A stretch of 64,000 nt of DNA from Haemophilus parainfluenzae (GCF_900638025.1 NZ_LR134481.1:1550001-1614000); one strand, 5' to 3'; counted from the stretch's first letter, positions 1 to 10,272 are shown. A program made the numbers and translations. The notes: a model not told the origin generated them from the letters alone.

Positions 1-543
1 CCGAAAATTGAGTTTGCATTACGTGACTGTTTAGATCGTGAATGGCAATGCGGTACTATCCAATTAGACTTTGCATTACCTGGTCGTCTAAATGCGTCTT
101 ATGTGGCAGAAGACAATGATCGTCGTACACCAGTTATGATTCACCGTGCGATTTTAGGTTCGATTGAGCGTTTCATCGGTATCATTACTGAAGAATATGC
201 GGGTTTCTTCCCTGCATGGTTAGCGCCAGTTCAAGCGATTGTGATGAATATTACAGATAGCCAAGCAGACTACGTTCAAAAAGTAGTAAAACAACTTTCT
301 GATGCGGGATTACGTGTCAAAGCAGATTTACGTAATGAGAAAGTCGGCTTCAAGATTCGCGAACACACCTTACGTCGCGTACCTTATATGCTTGTTTGCG
401 GTGATAAAGAAATCGCAGAAGGCAAAGTGGCTGTACGTACCCGTAAAGGTGCTGATTTAGGTACTTTCACGATTGAAGAGTTTGCAGAAATCTTAAAATC
501 CCAAGTAAGACAACGTGAGTTGAAATTGTTAGGTGAAGAGTAG
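1..543 (+). CDS. thrS: Threonine--tRNA ligase, C-terminal part (cut by window edge)
   Basis: The reading frame is open from the first base to a TAG stop, giving about 180 residues with no start inside the window. It begins in the class II synthetase core and contains the motif 3 region [17 protein letters not shown] followed by the C-terminal anticodon-binding domain (FPAWLAPVQ, then a [19 protein letters not shown] stretch). ThrRS charges tRNA-Thr in the cytoplasm. The end of the protein, [16 protein letters not shown], looks intact. A hairpin terminator follows directly. In enterobacteria thrS runs straight into infC; here a gene on the opposite strand lies between them. Confidence 0.96.
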   Translation, partial: PKIEFALRDCLDREWQCGTIQLDFALPGRLNASYVAEDNDRRTPVMIHRAILGSIERFIGIITEEYAGFFPAWLAPVQAIVMNITDSQADYVQKVVKQLSDAGLRVKADLRNEKVGFKIREHTLRRVPYMLVCGDKEIAEGKVAVRTRKGADLGTFTIEEFAEILKSQVRQRELKLLGEE

Positions 544-559
544 TAACTCAAGGAATTTA

Positions 560-597
560 ATAAAAGAGGACAAAATATAATCAGTCCTCTTTTATAA
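560..597 (+). terminator. Terminator after thrS
   Basis: A 12-bp perfect stem (560-571 with 584-595, arm ATAAAAGAGGAC) encloses a 12-nt loop. The right arm is rich in T (CTCTTTTAT). It lies 17 bases after the thrS stop and may also work in the other direction for fpr. Confidence 0.75.
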
Positions 598-647
598 AGA
601 AGATAAGAGACAGAATTTGCAATAAAAAACGACCGCACTTTTAACGC

Positions 648-1427
648 TTAAAAGGCGTTTTCCATCATAATTTCACCGTCTTTATGTACCCGATGAAGTG
701 CGAAGCCTTTAGCTTTTAATTTCTCGTAACTTTCTTTTACCATATTCGGGTTGCCACAAATTAAGAAACGGGTATCGACTTTAGTAAAGGTGATATTTAA
801 CGCGTTTTCCAGTTCGCCGTTTTCTAATAATTGCGGAATTCTTTGGTTTAATGCGCCGGCAATTTTCTCTCGGGTAATGACTGGTTGATAGATGAATTTG
901 TTGGCATATTTCCCCACAATAGCGTGGTCTTTTAAGTCGGCTAAATACTGTTCAAATATCAAATCATCTACATAAGAAACGGAATGCACTAAGACGACTT
1001 TATCGGCTTTTTGCCATAATGTTTCGTTTTCTAACATCGACAAAAACGGCGCAATGCCTGAACCGGTGGCGAGTAAAACAAGTTCTTTACCCTGAGGAAT
1101 GCGGCTAACGGTAAAGAACCCGATAGGTTTTTTCTCTAATAATAAGCTGTCGCCTGCTTGCATTTGGTTAAAATGCCCTGACATGATGCCGTCTTCAATG
1201 AGGATGGCGTAAAAATCCAGATGATCCGCATTTTCGGCAGAAATCATGGAATAGGCACGGGAAATGTATCCATCTCCTTGCATAAACCCTAATTTGGCAA
1301 ACTGACCGGCAATAAAATCAAAGTCCTTTGGGCGAGTGATACTGAAAGAAAGTAGCTTGGGTGTGTGTTTTTTAACCCAACGCACTTTCTGTTCGGTAAA
1401 AGGATATTCTTTTTTGTGCTCGTTCAT
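648..1427 (-). CDS. fpr: Ferredoxin--NADP+ reductase
   Basis: A 259-residue flavoprotein that moves electrons between NADPH and ferredoxin or flavodoxin. The FAD-binding motif SRAYSM is near residue 58. The NADP-binding glycine motif ATGSGIAPFLSM is near residue 120. A second nucleotide-site motif, CGNPNMV, lies near residue 224, and the C-terminus is acidic and hydrophobic (MMENAF). Length and ends match the bacterial Fpr family. It is on the opposite strand to its neighbours thrS and infC, so it is a single-gene unit placed where enterobacteria keep thrS and infC contiguous. The start ATG is preceded by an AGGAGC-type ribosome site. Confidence 0.9.
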   Translation of the reverse strand: MNEHKKEYPFTEQKVRWVKKHTPKLLSFSITRPKDFDFIAGQFAKLGFMQGDGYISRAYSMISAENADHLDFYAILIEDGIMSGHFNQMQAGDSLLLEKKPIGFFTVSRIPQGKELVLLATGSGIAPFLSMLENETLWQKADKVVLVHSVSYVDDLIFEQYLADLKDHAIVGKYANKFIYQPVITREKIAGALNQRIPQLLENGELENALNITFTKVDTRFLICGNPNMVKESYEKLKAKGFALHRVHKDGEIMMENAF

Positions 1428-1731
1428 AAATAGCTCCTGATTCCTGAATTAAAAAATAAAAGTAAAACAGCAAAAGCGGCAATCGTTAGGTAGGTGATAT
1501 TTTATACGATTTGGACAAATCTTGCTATGCTTTTTCGGAGTAGGTAATTGATTGTCGTAAAAGGTTTTAAAATCAATTTTCCTCACAGCATTCGACTATT
1601 GCTTAACAAGGTAAAATTCTGTAAAATGCACCCGTTTTTGCTCATTCTTAGAGCATTAAAAATGAATTTAACTTCTGTTTTTGTATAGTAAAACAGAAGT
1701 TTTGAGGCTTAATTAATAGAGGAATATCATT
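1428..1731 (+). promoter_or_regulatory. fpr/infC divergent intergenic region with a hairpin before infC
   Basis: This 304-base stretch has no gene. It must carry the promoters of fpr (minus) and of infC (plus), because infC cannot be read from thrS here. A perfect 11-bp stem (1671-1681 with 1690-1700, arm ACTTCTGTTTT) with an 8-nt loop sits about 30 bases before the infC start and is followed by TTTTGAGG. It could be a weak terminator or attenuator, or a leader structure. The ribosome site AGAGGAA lies at 1718-1724. Confidence 0.45.
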
Positions 1732-2274
1732 ATTAAAACCGTAAAAAAAGCTCCGGCAGCTAACCGCCCGAATCGCATTAACGATGAAATTCGAGTAAAA
1801 GAAGTTCGTTTGATTGACCAAGATGGTGAACAAGCGGGGATTGTATCAATTCAACAGGCCTTAGATATGGCAGAACAAGCAGCGCTTGATTTAGTTGAGA
1901 TCAGTCCGAATGCCGAACCACCGGTTTGTCGTATTATGAACTACGGCAAGTTCCTCTATGAAAAGAGCAAAACCGCAAAAGAACAGAAGAAAAAACAAAA
2001 AGTCGTACAAGTAAAGGAAATTAAATTCCGTCCAGGTACAGATGAAGGTGACTACCAAGTTAAATTACGTAGCTTAATCCGTTTCTTAGAAGATGGCGAT
2101 AAAGCGAAAATTACCGTACGTTTCCGTGGTCGTGAAATGGCTCACCAAGATATCGGTTTAGACGTATTAGAACGCGTTAAAAACGATTTGGCTGACATTT
2201 CAGTAGTGGAATCTGCACCGGGTAAACTAGAAGGTCGCCAAGCGGTAATGGTGTTAGCACCTAAGAAAAAATAA
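1732..2274 (+). CDS. infC: Translation initiation factor IF-3 (rare ATT start)
   Basis: The protein is 180 residues if it begins at the ATT codon at 1732, the same length as E. coli IF-3. IF-3 binds the 30S subunit, keeps the subunits apart and checks the start codon. The conserved N-domain ([34 protein letters not shown]) and C-domain ([28 protein letters not shown]) are both present. No ATG lies upstream in frame, and the first in-frame ATG would remove the N-terminus. Two consecutive ATT codons (1729 and 1732) are possible starts; the second reads ATT-AAA, as in E. coli, and sits 7 bases after AGAGGAA. A rare start is the known basis of IF-3 autoregulation. It heads the infC-rpmI-rplT operon. 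Confidence 0.93.
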   Translation: MKTVKKAPAANRPNRINDEIRVKEVRLIDQDGEQAGIVSIQQALDMAEQAALDLVEISPNAEPPVCRIMNYGKFLYEKSKTAKEQKKKQKVVQVKEIKFRPGTDEGDYQVKLRSLIRFLEDGDKAKITVRFRGREMAHQDIGLDVLERVKNDLADISVVESAPGKLEGRQAVMVLAPKKK

Positions 2275-2289
2275 TTTTTTATTTAGATC

Positions 2290-2465
2290 TAATCTAGATA
2301 ATCGAATTTTCACTTCGGTGAGAATACAATTGCACATTAGGCAAACTACGCAGCCTAATTGCTTTTGGAGAAGGGCAATTCAATTTGCCATATTGGAATA
2401 ATTAGTGCCTACAAGTAATCTTCGGATTCGCCTAATTATGTGTTTAACTTAAAATGCGGAGTTTT
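2290..2465 (+). promoter_or_regulatory. Structured leader before rpmI (probable L20 autoregulatory region)
   Basis: The 197 bases between infC and rpmI are unusually long for this operon and full of structure. A hairpin with a TTCG tetraloop occupies 2306-2325. ATTAGGC at 2336-2342 pairs perfectly with GCCTAAT at 2353-2359, and the same GCCTAAT occurs again at 2430-2436, close to the rpmI ribosome site, so the two pairings exclude each other. In E. coli, L20 represses rpmI-rplT by binding a long-range fold in this interval. That mechanism is inferred here, not shown. Confidence 0.5.
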
Positions 2466-2471
2466 TTAACA

Positions 2472-2669
2472 ATGCCTAAAATTAAAACAGTACGTGGTGC
2501 TGCTAAGCGTTTCAAAAAAACAGCTTCTGGCGGTTTCAAACGTAAACAATCTCACTTACGTCATATTTTGACTAAAAAGACAACTAAACGTAAACGTCAT
2601 TTACGTCATAAATCAATGGTTGCGAAAGCAGACCAAGTTTTAGTAGTAGCTTGCTTACCATACGCATAA
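2472..2669 (+). CDS. rpmI: 50S ribosomal protein L35
   Basis: A 65-residue basic protein beginning [17 protein letters not shown], the standard L35 N-terminus. An upstream in-frame ATG at 2454 would add MRSFLT, which no L35 has. The GCGGAG motif at 2456-2461 overlaps that codon and is the likely ribosome site for the start at 2472. The protein is a small component of the large subunit. It is cotranscribed with infC and rplT, and its translation probably sets that of rplT through the leader structure. Confidence 0.96.
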
Positions 2670-2723
2670 GCCGTTATTTAAGCAAAACGTACGATTAGTT
2701 AAAAATATTACATAGGAGATTAA

Positions 2724-3080
<357 letters not shown>

Positions 3081-3105
3081 TTTTTTAAAGTTTAGATCAA
3101 AAATT

Positions 3106-3130
3106 AGGACGCTGAAAAGCGTCCTTTTTT
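3106..3130 (+). terminator. Terminator of the infC-rpmI-rplT operon
   Basis: A perfect 8-bp stem AGGACGCT/AGCGTCCT (3106-3113, 3118-3125) with a GAAA tetraloop is followed by a run of T. Confidence 0.9.
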
Positions 3131-3142
3131 ATTACCTCCCAA

Positions 3143-3177
3143 AAAGAAAAAACCGCTACTCAAAACTTGAATAGCGG
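3143..3177 (-). terminator. Terminator of the xseB-ispA-dxs operon
   Basis: On the minus strand the stem CCGCTATTCA/TGAGTAGCGG (3168-3177 with 3153-3162, one wobble pair) is followed by TTTTTTCTTTTT. It lies about 145 bases past the dxs stop. The interval between holds AT-rich sequence with no gene that I can see. Confidence 0.75.
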
Positions 3178-3321
3178 GGAGGTCTTAATTTATAAGAAAC
3201 TTCAAAAAGATAACTGCAATATGCAGTGCACTAGCAATGTATCAGACTGTGTGTTTTTGAAATAGTTCGATATTTTTGAAAATTTTTTTAAAATATCAAA
3301 ATTAAACCAAAATGAATGAAT

Positions 3322-5175
3322 TTAGCCCTTTATAAAGGCGATAATTTGCTCTTCAATCCCTTTTTCATCTAATTTAATTTCAGCAAGTGCTTCTTGTTGT
3401 GTGCCTTGCGGAATAAAAATATCAGGTAAACCAAGTTGTAAAAGTGCGGTTGTTTTTCCATGAGAATTTAGCACTTCTGAAACAGCAGAACCTGCACCAC
3501 CTTGAATCGCATTTTCTTCCAATGTTACAATGACGTCATGTGTATTCGCCACTTCTAGAATACGAGCTTCATCAATTGGTTTCACAAAGCGCATATCGAC
3601 AACAGTCGCATTGAGTTTTTCTGCCACAGATAAAGCAGCAGGTAAGAGAGTACCAAAATTCAGAATCGCGATTTTTTTACCTTGACGAATCATTTTTGAA
3701 TGACCAATTTCTAATTCTGCAAGTGGGGTTAATTCTACGCCGATTGCATTTCCACGCGGATAACGTACCGCAGCAGGTTTACCACATTTATAGCCAGTAT
3801 AAAGCATTTGGCGACATTCATTTTCATCACTTGGTGTCATAATGATCATATTCGGAATGCAGCGCATAAAACTTAAATCAAACGCACCTTGGTGAGTTTG
3901 ACCATCAGCACCTACGATACCTGCACGATCGATGGCAAAGAGAACAGGCAAGTTTTGAATAGCAACATCATGAATAAGTTGATCATAAGCACGTTGTAAG
4001 AAGGTAGAATAAATGGCTACAACAGGTTTATAACCACCAATTGCAAGACCGGCAGCAAAGGTGACAGCGTGTTGCTCAGCGATAGCTACATCAAAGTATT
4101 GTTGTGGGAATCGTTCTGAAAATTCTACCATGCCAGAACCTTCACGCATTGCGGGAGTAATACCGACTAATTTATCGTCTTGTTCCGCCATTTCGCATAA
4201 CCAATCACCGAAGATTTTTGAATAGGTTGGTTTGGCATTTAATTTAGGAAGTTGGCCGCTTGTTGGGTCAAATTTTGGTACGCCATGGAAACCAATTGGG
4301 TCTTTTTCTGCGGGCTCATAACCTTTTCCTTTTTTAGTTTTGATGTGTAAGAATTGCGGCCCTTTGAGATCGCGCATATTGCTTAAAGTAGCAATTAATT
4401 CATCAATATTATGCCCGTCAATTGGCCCGATATAGTTAAAACCGAGTTCTTCAAAAAGCGTACTTTCTGGTGAGAACATCACGCCTTTTATGTGCTCTTC
4501 GGTTTTCTTCATAAAGTTTTTAACAGTTGGCACTTTATCTAAAATTTTCTTACTGCCATCACGAACAGTTGAATATAATGAACCAGAGAAAATACGGGCA
4601 AGATGATTATTTAATGCACCGACATTTTTAGAAATCGACATTTCATTGTCATTTAAAATGACCAACATATCAGTATGCAAAGAACCCGCATGGTTTAAGG
4701 CTTCAAATGCCATCCCCGCAGTGATTGCACCGTCACCAATCACACAAACGGTTTTGCGACCCGCATTTTCACGTTCTGCCGCAACAGCAATACCCAGCCC
4801 TGCACTGATTGAAGTGGAAGAGTGACCAACACTTAATACATCAAACTCACTTTCTCCACGCCAAGGGAAGGGGTGAATGCCGCCTTTTTGGCGAATGGTA
4901 GACATTTGATCACGACGCCCCGTCAAAATTTTGTGTGGATAAGCTTGATGGCCCACATCCCAAATTAATTGATCAAAAGGGGTTTTAAAAATGTAGTGTA
5001 ATGCAACCGTCAATTCAACGGTACCAAGACCAGATGCTAAATGGCCGCTGGTTTGACTAACGGATTCCAACAGATAACTCCGTAACTCCTGACAAAGTTG
5101 CGGAAGCTGATCTTTATTTAAAAGACGCAAATCTTCCGGCGAATTAATTAAGGATAAAAGAGGATAGTTGTTCAT
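3322..5175 (-). CDS. dxs: 1-deoxy-D-xylulose-5-phosphate synthase
   Basis: A thiamine-diphosphate enzyme that joins pyruvate and glyceraldehyde 3-phosphate in the first step of the MEP isoprenoid pathway. The start is taken at [13 protein letters not shown], the conserved beginning of Haemophilus Dxs, giving 617 residues; the frame stays open 13 codons further up without a better start. The ThDP motif [18 protein letters not shown] is near residue 150. The transketolase core follows ([38 protein letters not shown]), and then a C-terminal domain ending in VEEQIIAF-like sequence. It lies downstream of ispA and xseB, the same order as in E. coli, which couples precursor supply to prenyl chain building. 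Confidence 0.96.
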   Translation of the reverse strand: MNNYPLLSLINSPEDLRLLNKDQLPQLCQELRSYLLESVSQTSGHLASGLGTVELTVALHYIFKTPFDQLIWDVGHQAYPHKILTGRRDQMSTIRQKGGIHPFPWRGESEFDVLSVGHSSTSISAGLGIAVAAERENAGRKTVCVIGDGAITAGMAFEALNHAGSLHTDMLVILNDNEMSISKNVGALNNHLARIFSGSLYSTVRDGSKKILDKVPTVKNFMKKTEEHIKGVMFSPESTLFEELGFNYIGPIDGHNIDELIATLSNMRDLKGPQFLHIKTKKGKGYEPAEKDPIGFHGVPKFDPTSGQLPKLNAKPTYSKIFGDWLCEMAEQDDKLVGITPAMREGSGMVEFSERFPQQYFDVAIAEQHAVTFAAGLAIGGYKPVVAIYSTFLQRAYDQLIHDVAIQNLPVLFAIDRAGIVGADGQTHQGAFDLSFMRCIPNMIIMTPSDENECRQMLYTGYKCGKPAAVRYPRGNAIGVELTPLAELEIGHSKMIRQGKKIAILNFGTLLPAALSVAEKLNATVVDMRFVKPIDEARILEVANTHDVIVTLEENAIQGGAGSAVSEVLNSHGKTTALLQLGLPDIFIPQGTQQEALAEIKLDEKGIEEQIIAFIKG

Positions 5176-5244
5176 ATATTCGTTAGTCCTAAAATGTGAA
5201 AAAAGTGACCGCACTTTGAAAAATCAAAGTCAGTGCTGTCACCA

Positions 5245-6138
5245 TTAACTTTTACGATTGACAATAAATTCAGCTAATGCACGTAATGCAGTAGTATCAA
5301 AAGGTAAATTGTCTAATTCATGTAAGGCGGTTTGATAGAGTTCTTGGGCTTTTTGTTTCGCGCCCTCTAACCCTAACAGCTTTGGATAAGTGCTTTTATC
5401 TAAACCTAAATCAGAACCCACCGGTTTACCGATTTCCGCACTGTCACCTTCAATATCTAAAATATCATCTTGTACTTGGAAAGCTAAACCAATAGCTTGT
5501 GAATAACGTTCTAGTTGTTGCTCTAATTCTTTGTTTTCAAAGTGAGGAGAGCAGATAAAACCCAGTTTTAATGCAGCTGTTAGCAACGCACCAGTTTTAT
5601 TGCGATGAATAAGTTCTAATTCAGCTAAATTAACTTGTTTATGCTCAGAAATTAAATCTAAACTTTGCCCTAAACACATGCCTTGTACGCCAGATGCTTG
5701 AGCCAATACTTTCACTAATTGCAACTTTTGTTCCGCAGAAAGAGAAGGAGCTTCAGTAAGAATTTCAAAAGCAAAAGTTTGTAATGCATCGCCAGCTAAA
5801 ATGGCCGTCGCTTCATCAAAAGCAATATGACAAGTTGGTTGACCACGACGAAGTTCATCGTTGTCCATGGCAGGCAAATCATCATGGATTAAAGAATAAG
5901 CGTGAATAGATTCAATGGCTGCTGCCGCATAATCTAAAGCGGGCATTTCTGCGCCCAGCATTTTACCCGTTGCATAGACAAGGAAAGGACGAACGCGTTT
6001 GCCACCTAGCAATAAGCCATACTTCATTGCATCACGCAAAGGGGCATTATAAGCGTCAATTTCTTCAAATTGATTGGCTAAAAACTGATTAATGCGATCT
6101 TGAACTTGTTTGAGTTCAGTGCCGAATTGATAACTCAT
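5245..6138 (-). CDS. ispA: Farnesyl diphosphate synthase (geranyltranstransferase)
   Basis: A 297-residue prenyl synthase that condenses isopentenyl diphosphate with dimethylallyl and geranyl diphosphate. The first aspartate-rich motif DDLPAMDND is near residue 92, and the second, QVQDDILD, is near residue 222. GGKRVRPFL near residue 46 is the conserved substrate-binding segment. The length is normal. Three bases separate its start from the xseB stop, so the two are probably translationally coupled. It belongs to the xseB-ispA-dxs operon. Confidence 0.95.
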   Translation of the reverse strand: MSYQFGTELKQVQDRINQFLANQFEEIDAYNAPLRDAMKYGLLLGGKRVRPFLVYATGKMLGAEMPALDYAAAAIESIHAYSLIHDDLPAMDNDELRRGQPTCHIAFDEATAILAGDALQTFAFEILTEAPSLSAEQKLQLVKVLAQASGVQGMCLGQSLDLISEHKQVNLAELELIHRNKTGALLTAALKLGFICSPHFENKELEQQLERYSQAIGLAFQVQDDILDIEGDSAEIGKPVGSDLGLDKSTYPKLLGLEGAKQKAQELYQTALHELDNLPFDTTALRALAEFIVNRKS

Positions 6139-6141
6139 GGA

Positions 6142-6384
6142 TTACTCGTCCCCTTGATAATCACTTAATGGGGCGGTTTCGCTTTTTTGTAACAAAATTT
6201 GAATACGTTGTTCTGCTTGTTGCAAGCGCTCTTGACCAAGTTGAGCCAATTTAATGCCATTCTCAAATTCTTTCAGCGCATCTTCCAATGGTAATTCACC
6301 GCTTTCAAGTTTTGTCACAATCGTTTCCAATTGTGCAAGTGTTGTTTCAAAATCAGGTTCAGCATTTGCTTGTTTACGCGCCAT
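6142..6384 (-). CDS. xseB: Exodeoxyribonuclease VII small subunit
   Basis: An 80-residue protein with the XseB signature: [36 protein letters not shown], then a coiled-coil tail of Q and E residues. XseB binds XseA to form exonuclease VII, which degrades single-stranded DNA. It is the first gene of the isoprenoid operon, as in other gammaproteobacteria, and is divergent from thiI. The promoter of both units must lie in 6385-6551. Confidence 0.93.
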   Translation of the reverse strand: MARKQANAEPDFETTLAQLETIVTKLESGELPLEDALKEFENGIKLAQLGQERLQQAEQRIQILLQKSETAPLSDYQGDE

Positions 6385-6551
6385 TAAATTATCCTTTTCA
6401 GATGAATAAATTGCTCCGCATTGTACTTGATTTTTATAGGGATGTTAAAAACTTATTTCAAAGTGCGGTCAGTTTTTCGTGAGAATTTGAACTTTGTGGG
6501 ATCTGGAATTTAGCGTACAATACGGCCATTTTTTATTATTCACAGATTATT

Positions 6552-8003
6552 ATGAAATTTATCGTTAAACTTTTTCCTGAAATTATGATTAAAAGCGAAA
6601 CCGTGCGTAAGCGTTTCGCGAAAATTTTGACCTCAAATATCCGCAATATTTTACAGAAATATGATGAAGAAACAGCGGTTGTTCGTCATTGGGATTACAT
6701 CGAAGTGCGGTCAAAAAATGAAGCCAATCGTGAAGAGTTGATTGCACTTTTACAACGCATTCCGGGTATTCATCATTTTTTAGAAGTGGAAGAAAAACCG
6801 TTTACTGATTTACATCATATCTTTGAATTGACCTTAGTGGATGTTGCAGCTCAACTTGAAAACAAAACCTTTTGTGTACGTGTAAAACGCAAAGGGAAAC
6901 ATGATTTTAGTTCCATTGAAGCTGAACGTTATATCGGTGGTGGTTTAAATCAGCATATTGAAAGTGCAAAAGTACGCTTAAAAAATCCTGATGTGACGGT
7001 GCGTATTGATATTGAAGATGACAAAATGATGCTGGTAAGAACTCGTCATGTTGGCTTAGGTGGTTATCCAATTGGGACGCAAGAGGACGTGCTTTCATTG
7101 ATTTCAGGGGGCTTTGACTCTGGCGTATCCAGTTATATGCTTATTCGCCGTGGTTCACGTGTGCATTATTGTTTCTTCAATTTAGGTGGGGCAGCCCATG
7201 AAATTGGCGTGAAACAAATGGCTTACCATATTTGGAATCGTTATAGTTCATCACATAAAGTCCGTTTTATTGCCATTCCTTTTGAAGGCGTAGTGGGCGA
7301 GATTTTAGAGAAAGTCGATAATGGCCAAATGGGCGTCGTGTTAAAACGAATGATGGTTCGCGCTGCAAGTAAAGTTGCACAACATTTTAATATTCAAGCC
7401 ATTGTTACCGGCGAAGCACTCGGACAAGTTTCAAGCCAAACTTTAACCAATTTACGCTTAATTGATGAAGCATCTGATGCGTTAGTATTACGTCCACTTA
7501 TTACCCATGATAAAGAACAGATTATCGCGATGGCGAAAGAGATCGGCACAGATGATATTGCAAAATCCATGCCTGAATTCTGTGGAGTGATTTCTAAAAA
7601 TCCAACGATTAAAGCGGTACGTGAAAAAATTCTTGAAGAAGAAAATCACTTTGATTTTGGCGTGTTGGAAAGTGCGGTTGAAAATGCACAATATTTAGAT
7701 ATTCGCCAAATTGCAGAAGAAACAGAGAAAGAAGTGGTAGAAGTAGATACCATTTCAGTGCTTGGTGAAAACGATATTATTTTAGATATTCGTAGCCCTG
7801 AAGAAACAGATGAAAATCCATTTGAATCAGATGAGCATCAAGTGATGCAATTGCCGTTTTATAAATTATCTTCACAATTCAGTTCATTAGATCAAAGTAA
7901 AAATTATGTGCTTTATTGTGAACGAGGCGTGATGAGTAAACTTCAAGCGCTTTATTTAAAAGAAAATGGTTTCACGAATGTGAGAGTTTTCGGGAAAAAA
8001 TAA
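6552..8003 (+). CDS. thiI: tRNA 4-thiouridine synthetase / sulfurtransferase
   Basis: A 483-residue enzyme that puts sulfur on U8 of tRNA and can feed thiazole synthesis. The order is an N-terminal ferredoxin-like and THUMP domain (about 1-165), the PP-loop ATP site [12 protein letters not shown] (about 183-194), the conserved MPEFCGV cysteine (about 344) and a C-terminal rhodanese domain (about 400-483). The rhodanese active-site loop is YCERGVMSK with its cysteine near 457. Both catalytic cysteines known from E. coli are kept. The rhodanese domain is the long gammaproteobacterial form. It is transcribed alone, divergent from xseB, with a terminator right after the stop. Confidence 0.96.
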   Translation: MKFIVKLFPEIMIKSETVRKRFAKILTSNIRNILQKYDEETAVVRHWDYIEVRSKNEANREELIALLQRIPGIHHFLEVEEKPFTDLHHIFELTLVDVAAQLENKTFCVRVKRKGKHDFSSIEAERYIGGGLNQHIESAKVRLKNPDVTVRIDIEDDKMMLVRTRHVGLGGYPIGTQEDVLSLISGGFDSGVSSYMLIRRGSRVHYCFFNLGGAAHEIGVKQMAYHIWNRYSSSHKVRFIAIPFEGVVGEILEKVDNGQMGVVLKRMMVRAASKVAQHFNIQAIVTGEALGQVSSQTLTNLRLIDEASDALVLRPLITHDKEQIIAMAKEIGTDDIAKSMPEFCGVISKNPTIKAVREKILEEENHFDFGVLESAVENAQYLDIRQIAEETEKEVVEVDTISVLGENDIILDIRSPEETDENPFESDEHQVMQLPFYKLSSQFSSLDQSKNYVLYCERGVMSKLQALYLKENGFTNVRVFGKK

Positions 8004-8014
8004 GCAAAAAATGA

Positions 8015-8041
8015 CCGCACTTTAACGTGCGGCTTTTTTTT
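8015..8041 (+). terminator. Terminator of thiI built from uptake-signal repeats
   Basis: CCGCAC (8015-8020) pairs with GTGCGG (8027-8032), followed by CTTTTTTTT. The T run overlaps the last codons of the convergent ybhK-like gene. The left arm is part of a DNA uptake signal. Confidence 0.8.
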
Positions 8042-8984
8042 ATTCGTAATCTAATTCACCCACTAATTCATCAATAGCTTTAGCAAGTAATGTTCTGTCA
8101 TGACGATAGCTGATATCATCTGCATTCAAGCGTTTAGCTAAAATTTTAACGGGAGAAATCGCAGACAAGTCGACCGCACTTTGTTCACGATAAGGGGTTA
8201 TAGCACCATCAATAACGGGGGCACCGACGATTTCATTAATTTTCTGAATACGATCAGCCAGTGAAAGCTGAGAGGCAGCGCCAATTTCTATCCCTAAATT
8301 ATCAATAAAAATTACTTTCGCTTTGCTATTACGCAGAGCAGTCGCTAATTCAGGTAATAATAATGGTGGCATAATGCTCGTCATGAAACTTCCTGGACCA
8401 AGTAAAATGACTTCCGCTTGCTCCAATGCTCGAATAGCTTCTTGTGCGGCTTTAACCATAGGCACTAAGAAAAGTGATCGGGGTAATTCTGTTAAATTAT
8501 CAATGCTCACTTCACCGACAATACTGGAGCCTGAACCTAAACTCGCAGCAAGATGAACGGGTTCTTCTGACATGGGAATAATGTGAGATTTTACTTTGAG
8601 TAATTCACGAATTAAGTTAATGGCTTCAATAGGGCGAATATGCATATCTTCTAAGGCTTTGAGCATTAAATTGCCTAAATTATGCCCAGAAAGTTCACCT
8701 TCACCCGTAAATCGGTATTCAAATAATGCGGAGGTCGTGCTCGGTTCAATAATGATTTGGTTTAAGCAATTACGTAGATCGCCCCATGCAATGCCACCTT
8801 GAGCTAGCCGAATACGACCCGTTGAACCACCATTATCTGTGGTGGTAACAATACCTGTTAAGCGCTCTTTCATAAAACTGAGCGCCGATAATACACGCCC
8901 TAATCCATGCCCACCACCAATAGCAACAATATATTTGATTTCGTCTAAATACTCATGACGACTGTAGCGAGATAAATCAGACAT
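8040..8984 (-). CDS. ybhK: YvcK/YbhK-family (CofD-like) protein, putative gluconeogenesis factor
   Basis: A 314-residue protein of the YvcK family. It shows an N-terminal nucleotide-binding motif (GGGHGLGRVLSAL, near residue 22), the TDNGGSTGRIR motif near 49 and GDLRNCL near 69. The family is related to CofD transferases. In Bacillus it is needed on gluconeogenic carbon and for normal cell shape; its reaction is not settled. As in E. coli, it stands back to back with moaA, a linkage whose reason is unknown. Confidence 0.85.
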   Translation of the reverse strand: MSDLSRYSRHEYLDEIKYIVAIGGGHGLGRVLSALSFMKERLTGIVTTTDNGGSTGRIRLAQGGIAWGDLRNCLNQIIIEPSTTSALFEYRFTGEGELSGHNLGNLMLKALEDMHIRPIEAINLIRELLKVKSHIIPMSEEPVHLAASLGSGSSIVGEVSIDNLTELPRSLFLVPMVKAAQEAIRALEQAEVILLGPGSFMTSIMPPLLLPELATALRNSKAKVIFIDNLGIEIGAASQLSLADRIQKINEIVGAPVIDGAITPYREQSAVDLSAISPVKILAKRLNADDISYRHDRTLLAKAIDELVGELDYE

Positions 8985-9135
8985 TTTTTCTTTTCACCTA
9001 AAGTTATTATAATGTTATATATTTTTTTATATAAGTTAATGCTGTTATTTTTATCAATATAGTCGGGTTATTCTAGCAAATTATTGCTATTAACCGCTTG
9101 CTTTTATTACAATACCAGCACAATTTATTTTTAAC

Positions 9136-9256
9136 GCATAACTCCGAGCTTGTTTAGCCTAAGTTTCATAGAAATACGGCGACAAGCCAATAACGCCGTG
9201 TGTTATTCAGGGATACGCTGGAAACGGTTTATCCTCTCCATATTTAGAAAGGTGTA
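9136..9256 (+). ncRNA. Molybdenum cofactor riboswitch (Moco RNA motif) upstream of moaA
   Basis: The 274-base gap between ybhK and moaA holds a structured leader. Its final part, CCTCTCCATATTTAGAAAGG, closely follows the end of the E. coli moaA Moco leader and includes the AAAGGTGT ribosome site. Upstream are stems such as ACGGCG (9175-9180) with CGCCGT (9194-9199), TTTC/GAAA (9163-9174), and GGATA (9211-9215) with TATCC (9230-9234). Known members let Moco repress moaA expression. The right end therefore probably sequesters the ribosome site. Identification is by recall of the motif, not by a covariance search. Confidence 0.75.
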
Positions 9257-9258
9257 AA

Positions 9259-10272
9259 ATGCAATCCATTCCTATCAAGAACGTAGGAGAGTCTCGCTTA
9301 GTCGATCCTTTCCAACGCCAATATTACTATCTACGACTGTCGATTACCGATCAGTGTAATTTTCGTTGTACCTATTGTTTACCTGATGGTTATCAACCCG
9401 AAGCTAACAAACCAAGTTTCTTAACCTTAAAAGAAATTACCCATCTTGCTCAAGCGTTTGCTGAAATGGGCACAGAGAAAATCCGTTTAACGGGTGGCGA
9501 ACCGACTTTACGCAAAGATTTTATTTCTATTGCTGAAAGCATTGCTAATATTGATGGAATCCGTCAATTAGCTGTCACGACAAACGGCTATCGCATGGCA
9601 AAAGATGTGGCTGATTGGAAGAAAGCAGGGATTACGTCCATTAACGTCAGTGTTGATAGTTTAGATCCAAAAATGTTCCATCAAATTACAGGTATCAATA
9701 AATTTGATGACGTGATGCGTGGTATCGATCGTGCATTTGAAGTGGGCTACAACAAAGTTAAAGTCAATTCAGTTTTGATGAAAAATTTGAATGACAAAGA
9801 ATTTGAACAATTCCTTGTTTGGGTGAAAGATCGTCCAATTCAAATGCGCTTTATCGAACTCATGCAAACAGGCGAAATGGATAGTTTCTTTGATAAATTC
9901 CATCTTTCAGGACAAGTATTAGCGGATAAGTTGCTGCAAAACGGTTGGCAATTACAACACAAATCCCATACTGATGGTCCTGCTAAAGTATTCACGCATC
10001 CTGATTATGCAGGCGAAATTGGCTTAATTATGCCTTATGAGAAGAATTTCTGCGCAAGTTGTAATCGTCTCAGAGTATCAGCGAAGGGCAAACTTCATCT
10101 CTGTCTATTCGGTGAAGAAGGCATTGAATTACGTGATTTATTGCAATCCCATGAACAGCAAGATATTTTGCAAGCACGTATTTTTTCTGCACTACAAGGC
10201 AAACGTGAACATCATTATTTGCATATCGGTGATAGTGGCGTAAGAAATCATTTAGCCTCTATCGGTGGCTAA
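9259..10272 (+). CDS. moaA: GTP 3',8-cyclase (molybdenum cofactor biosynthesis protein A)
   Basis: A 337-residue radical SAM enzyme that starts molybdopterin synthesis by cyclising GTP together with MoaC. The N-terminal [4Fe-4S] motif CNFRCTYC uses Cys33, Cys37 and Cys40. The C-terminal second cluster is seen in [21 protein letters not shown] near residue 265. The C-terminus ends in Gly-Gly, as the family requires. It is the first gene of moaACDE; moaB is absent from the operon. Expression is probably controlled by the Moco riboswitch directly upstream. Confidence 0.96.
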   Translation: MQSIPIKNVGESRLVDPFQRQYYYLRLSITDQCNFRCTYCLPDGYQPEANKPSFLTLKEITHLAQAFAEMGTEKIRLTGGEPTLRKDFISIAESIANIDGIRQLAVTTNGYRMAKDVADWKKAGITSINVSVDSLDPKMFHQITGINKFDDVMRGIDRAFEVGYNKVKVNSVLMKNLNDKEFEQFLVWVKDRPIQMRFIELMQTGEMDSFFDKFHLSGQVLADKLLQNGWQLQHKSHTDGPAKVFTHPDYAGEIGLIMPYEKNFCASCNRLRVSAKGKLHLCLFGEEGIELRDLLQSHEQQDILQARIFSALQGKREHHYLHIGDSGVRNHLASIGG

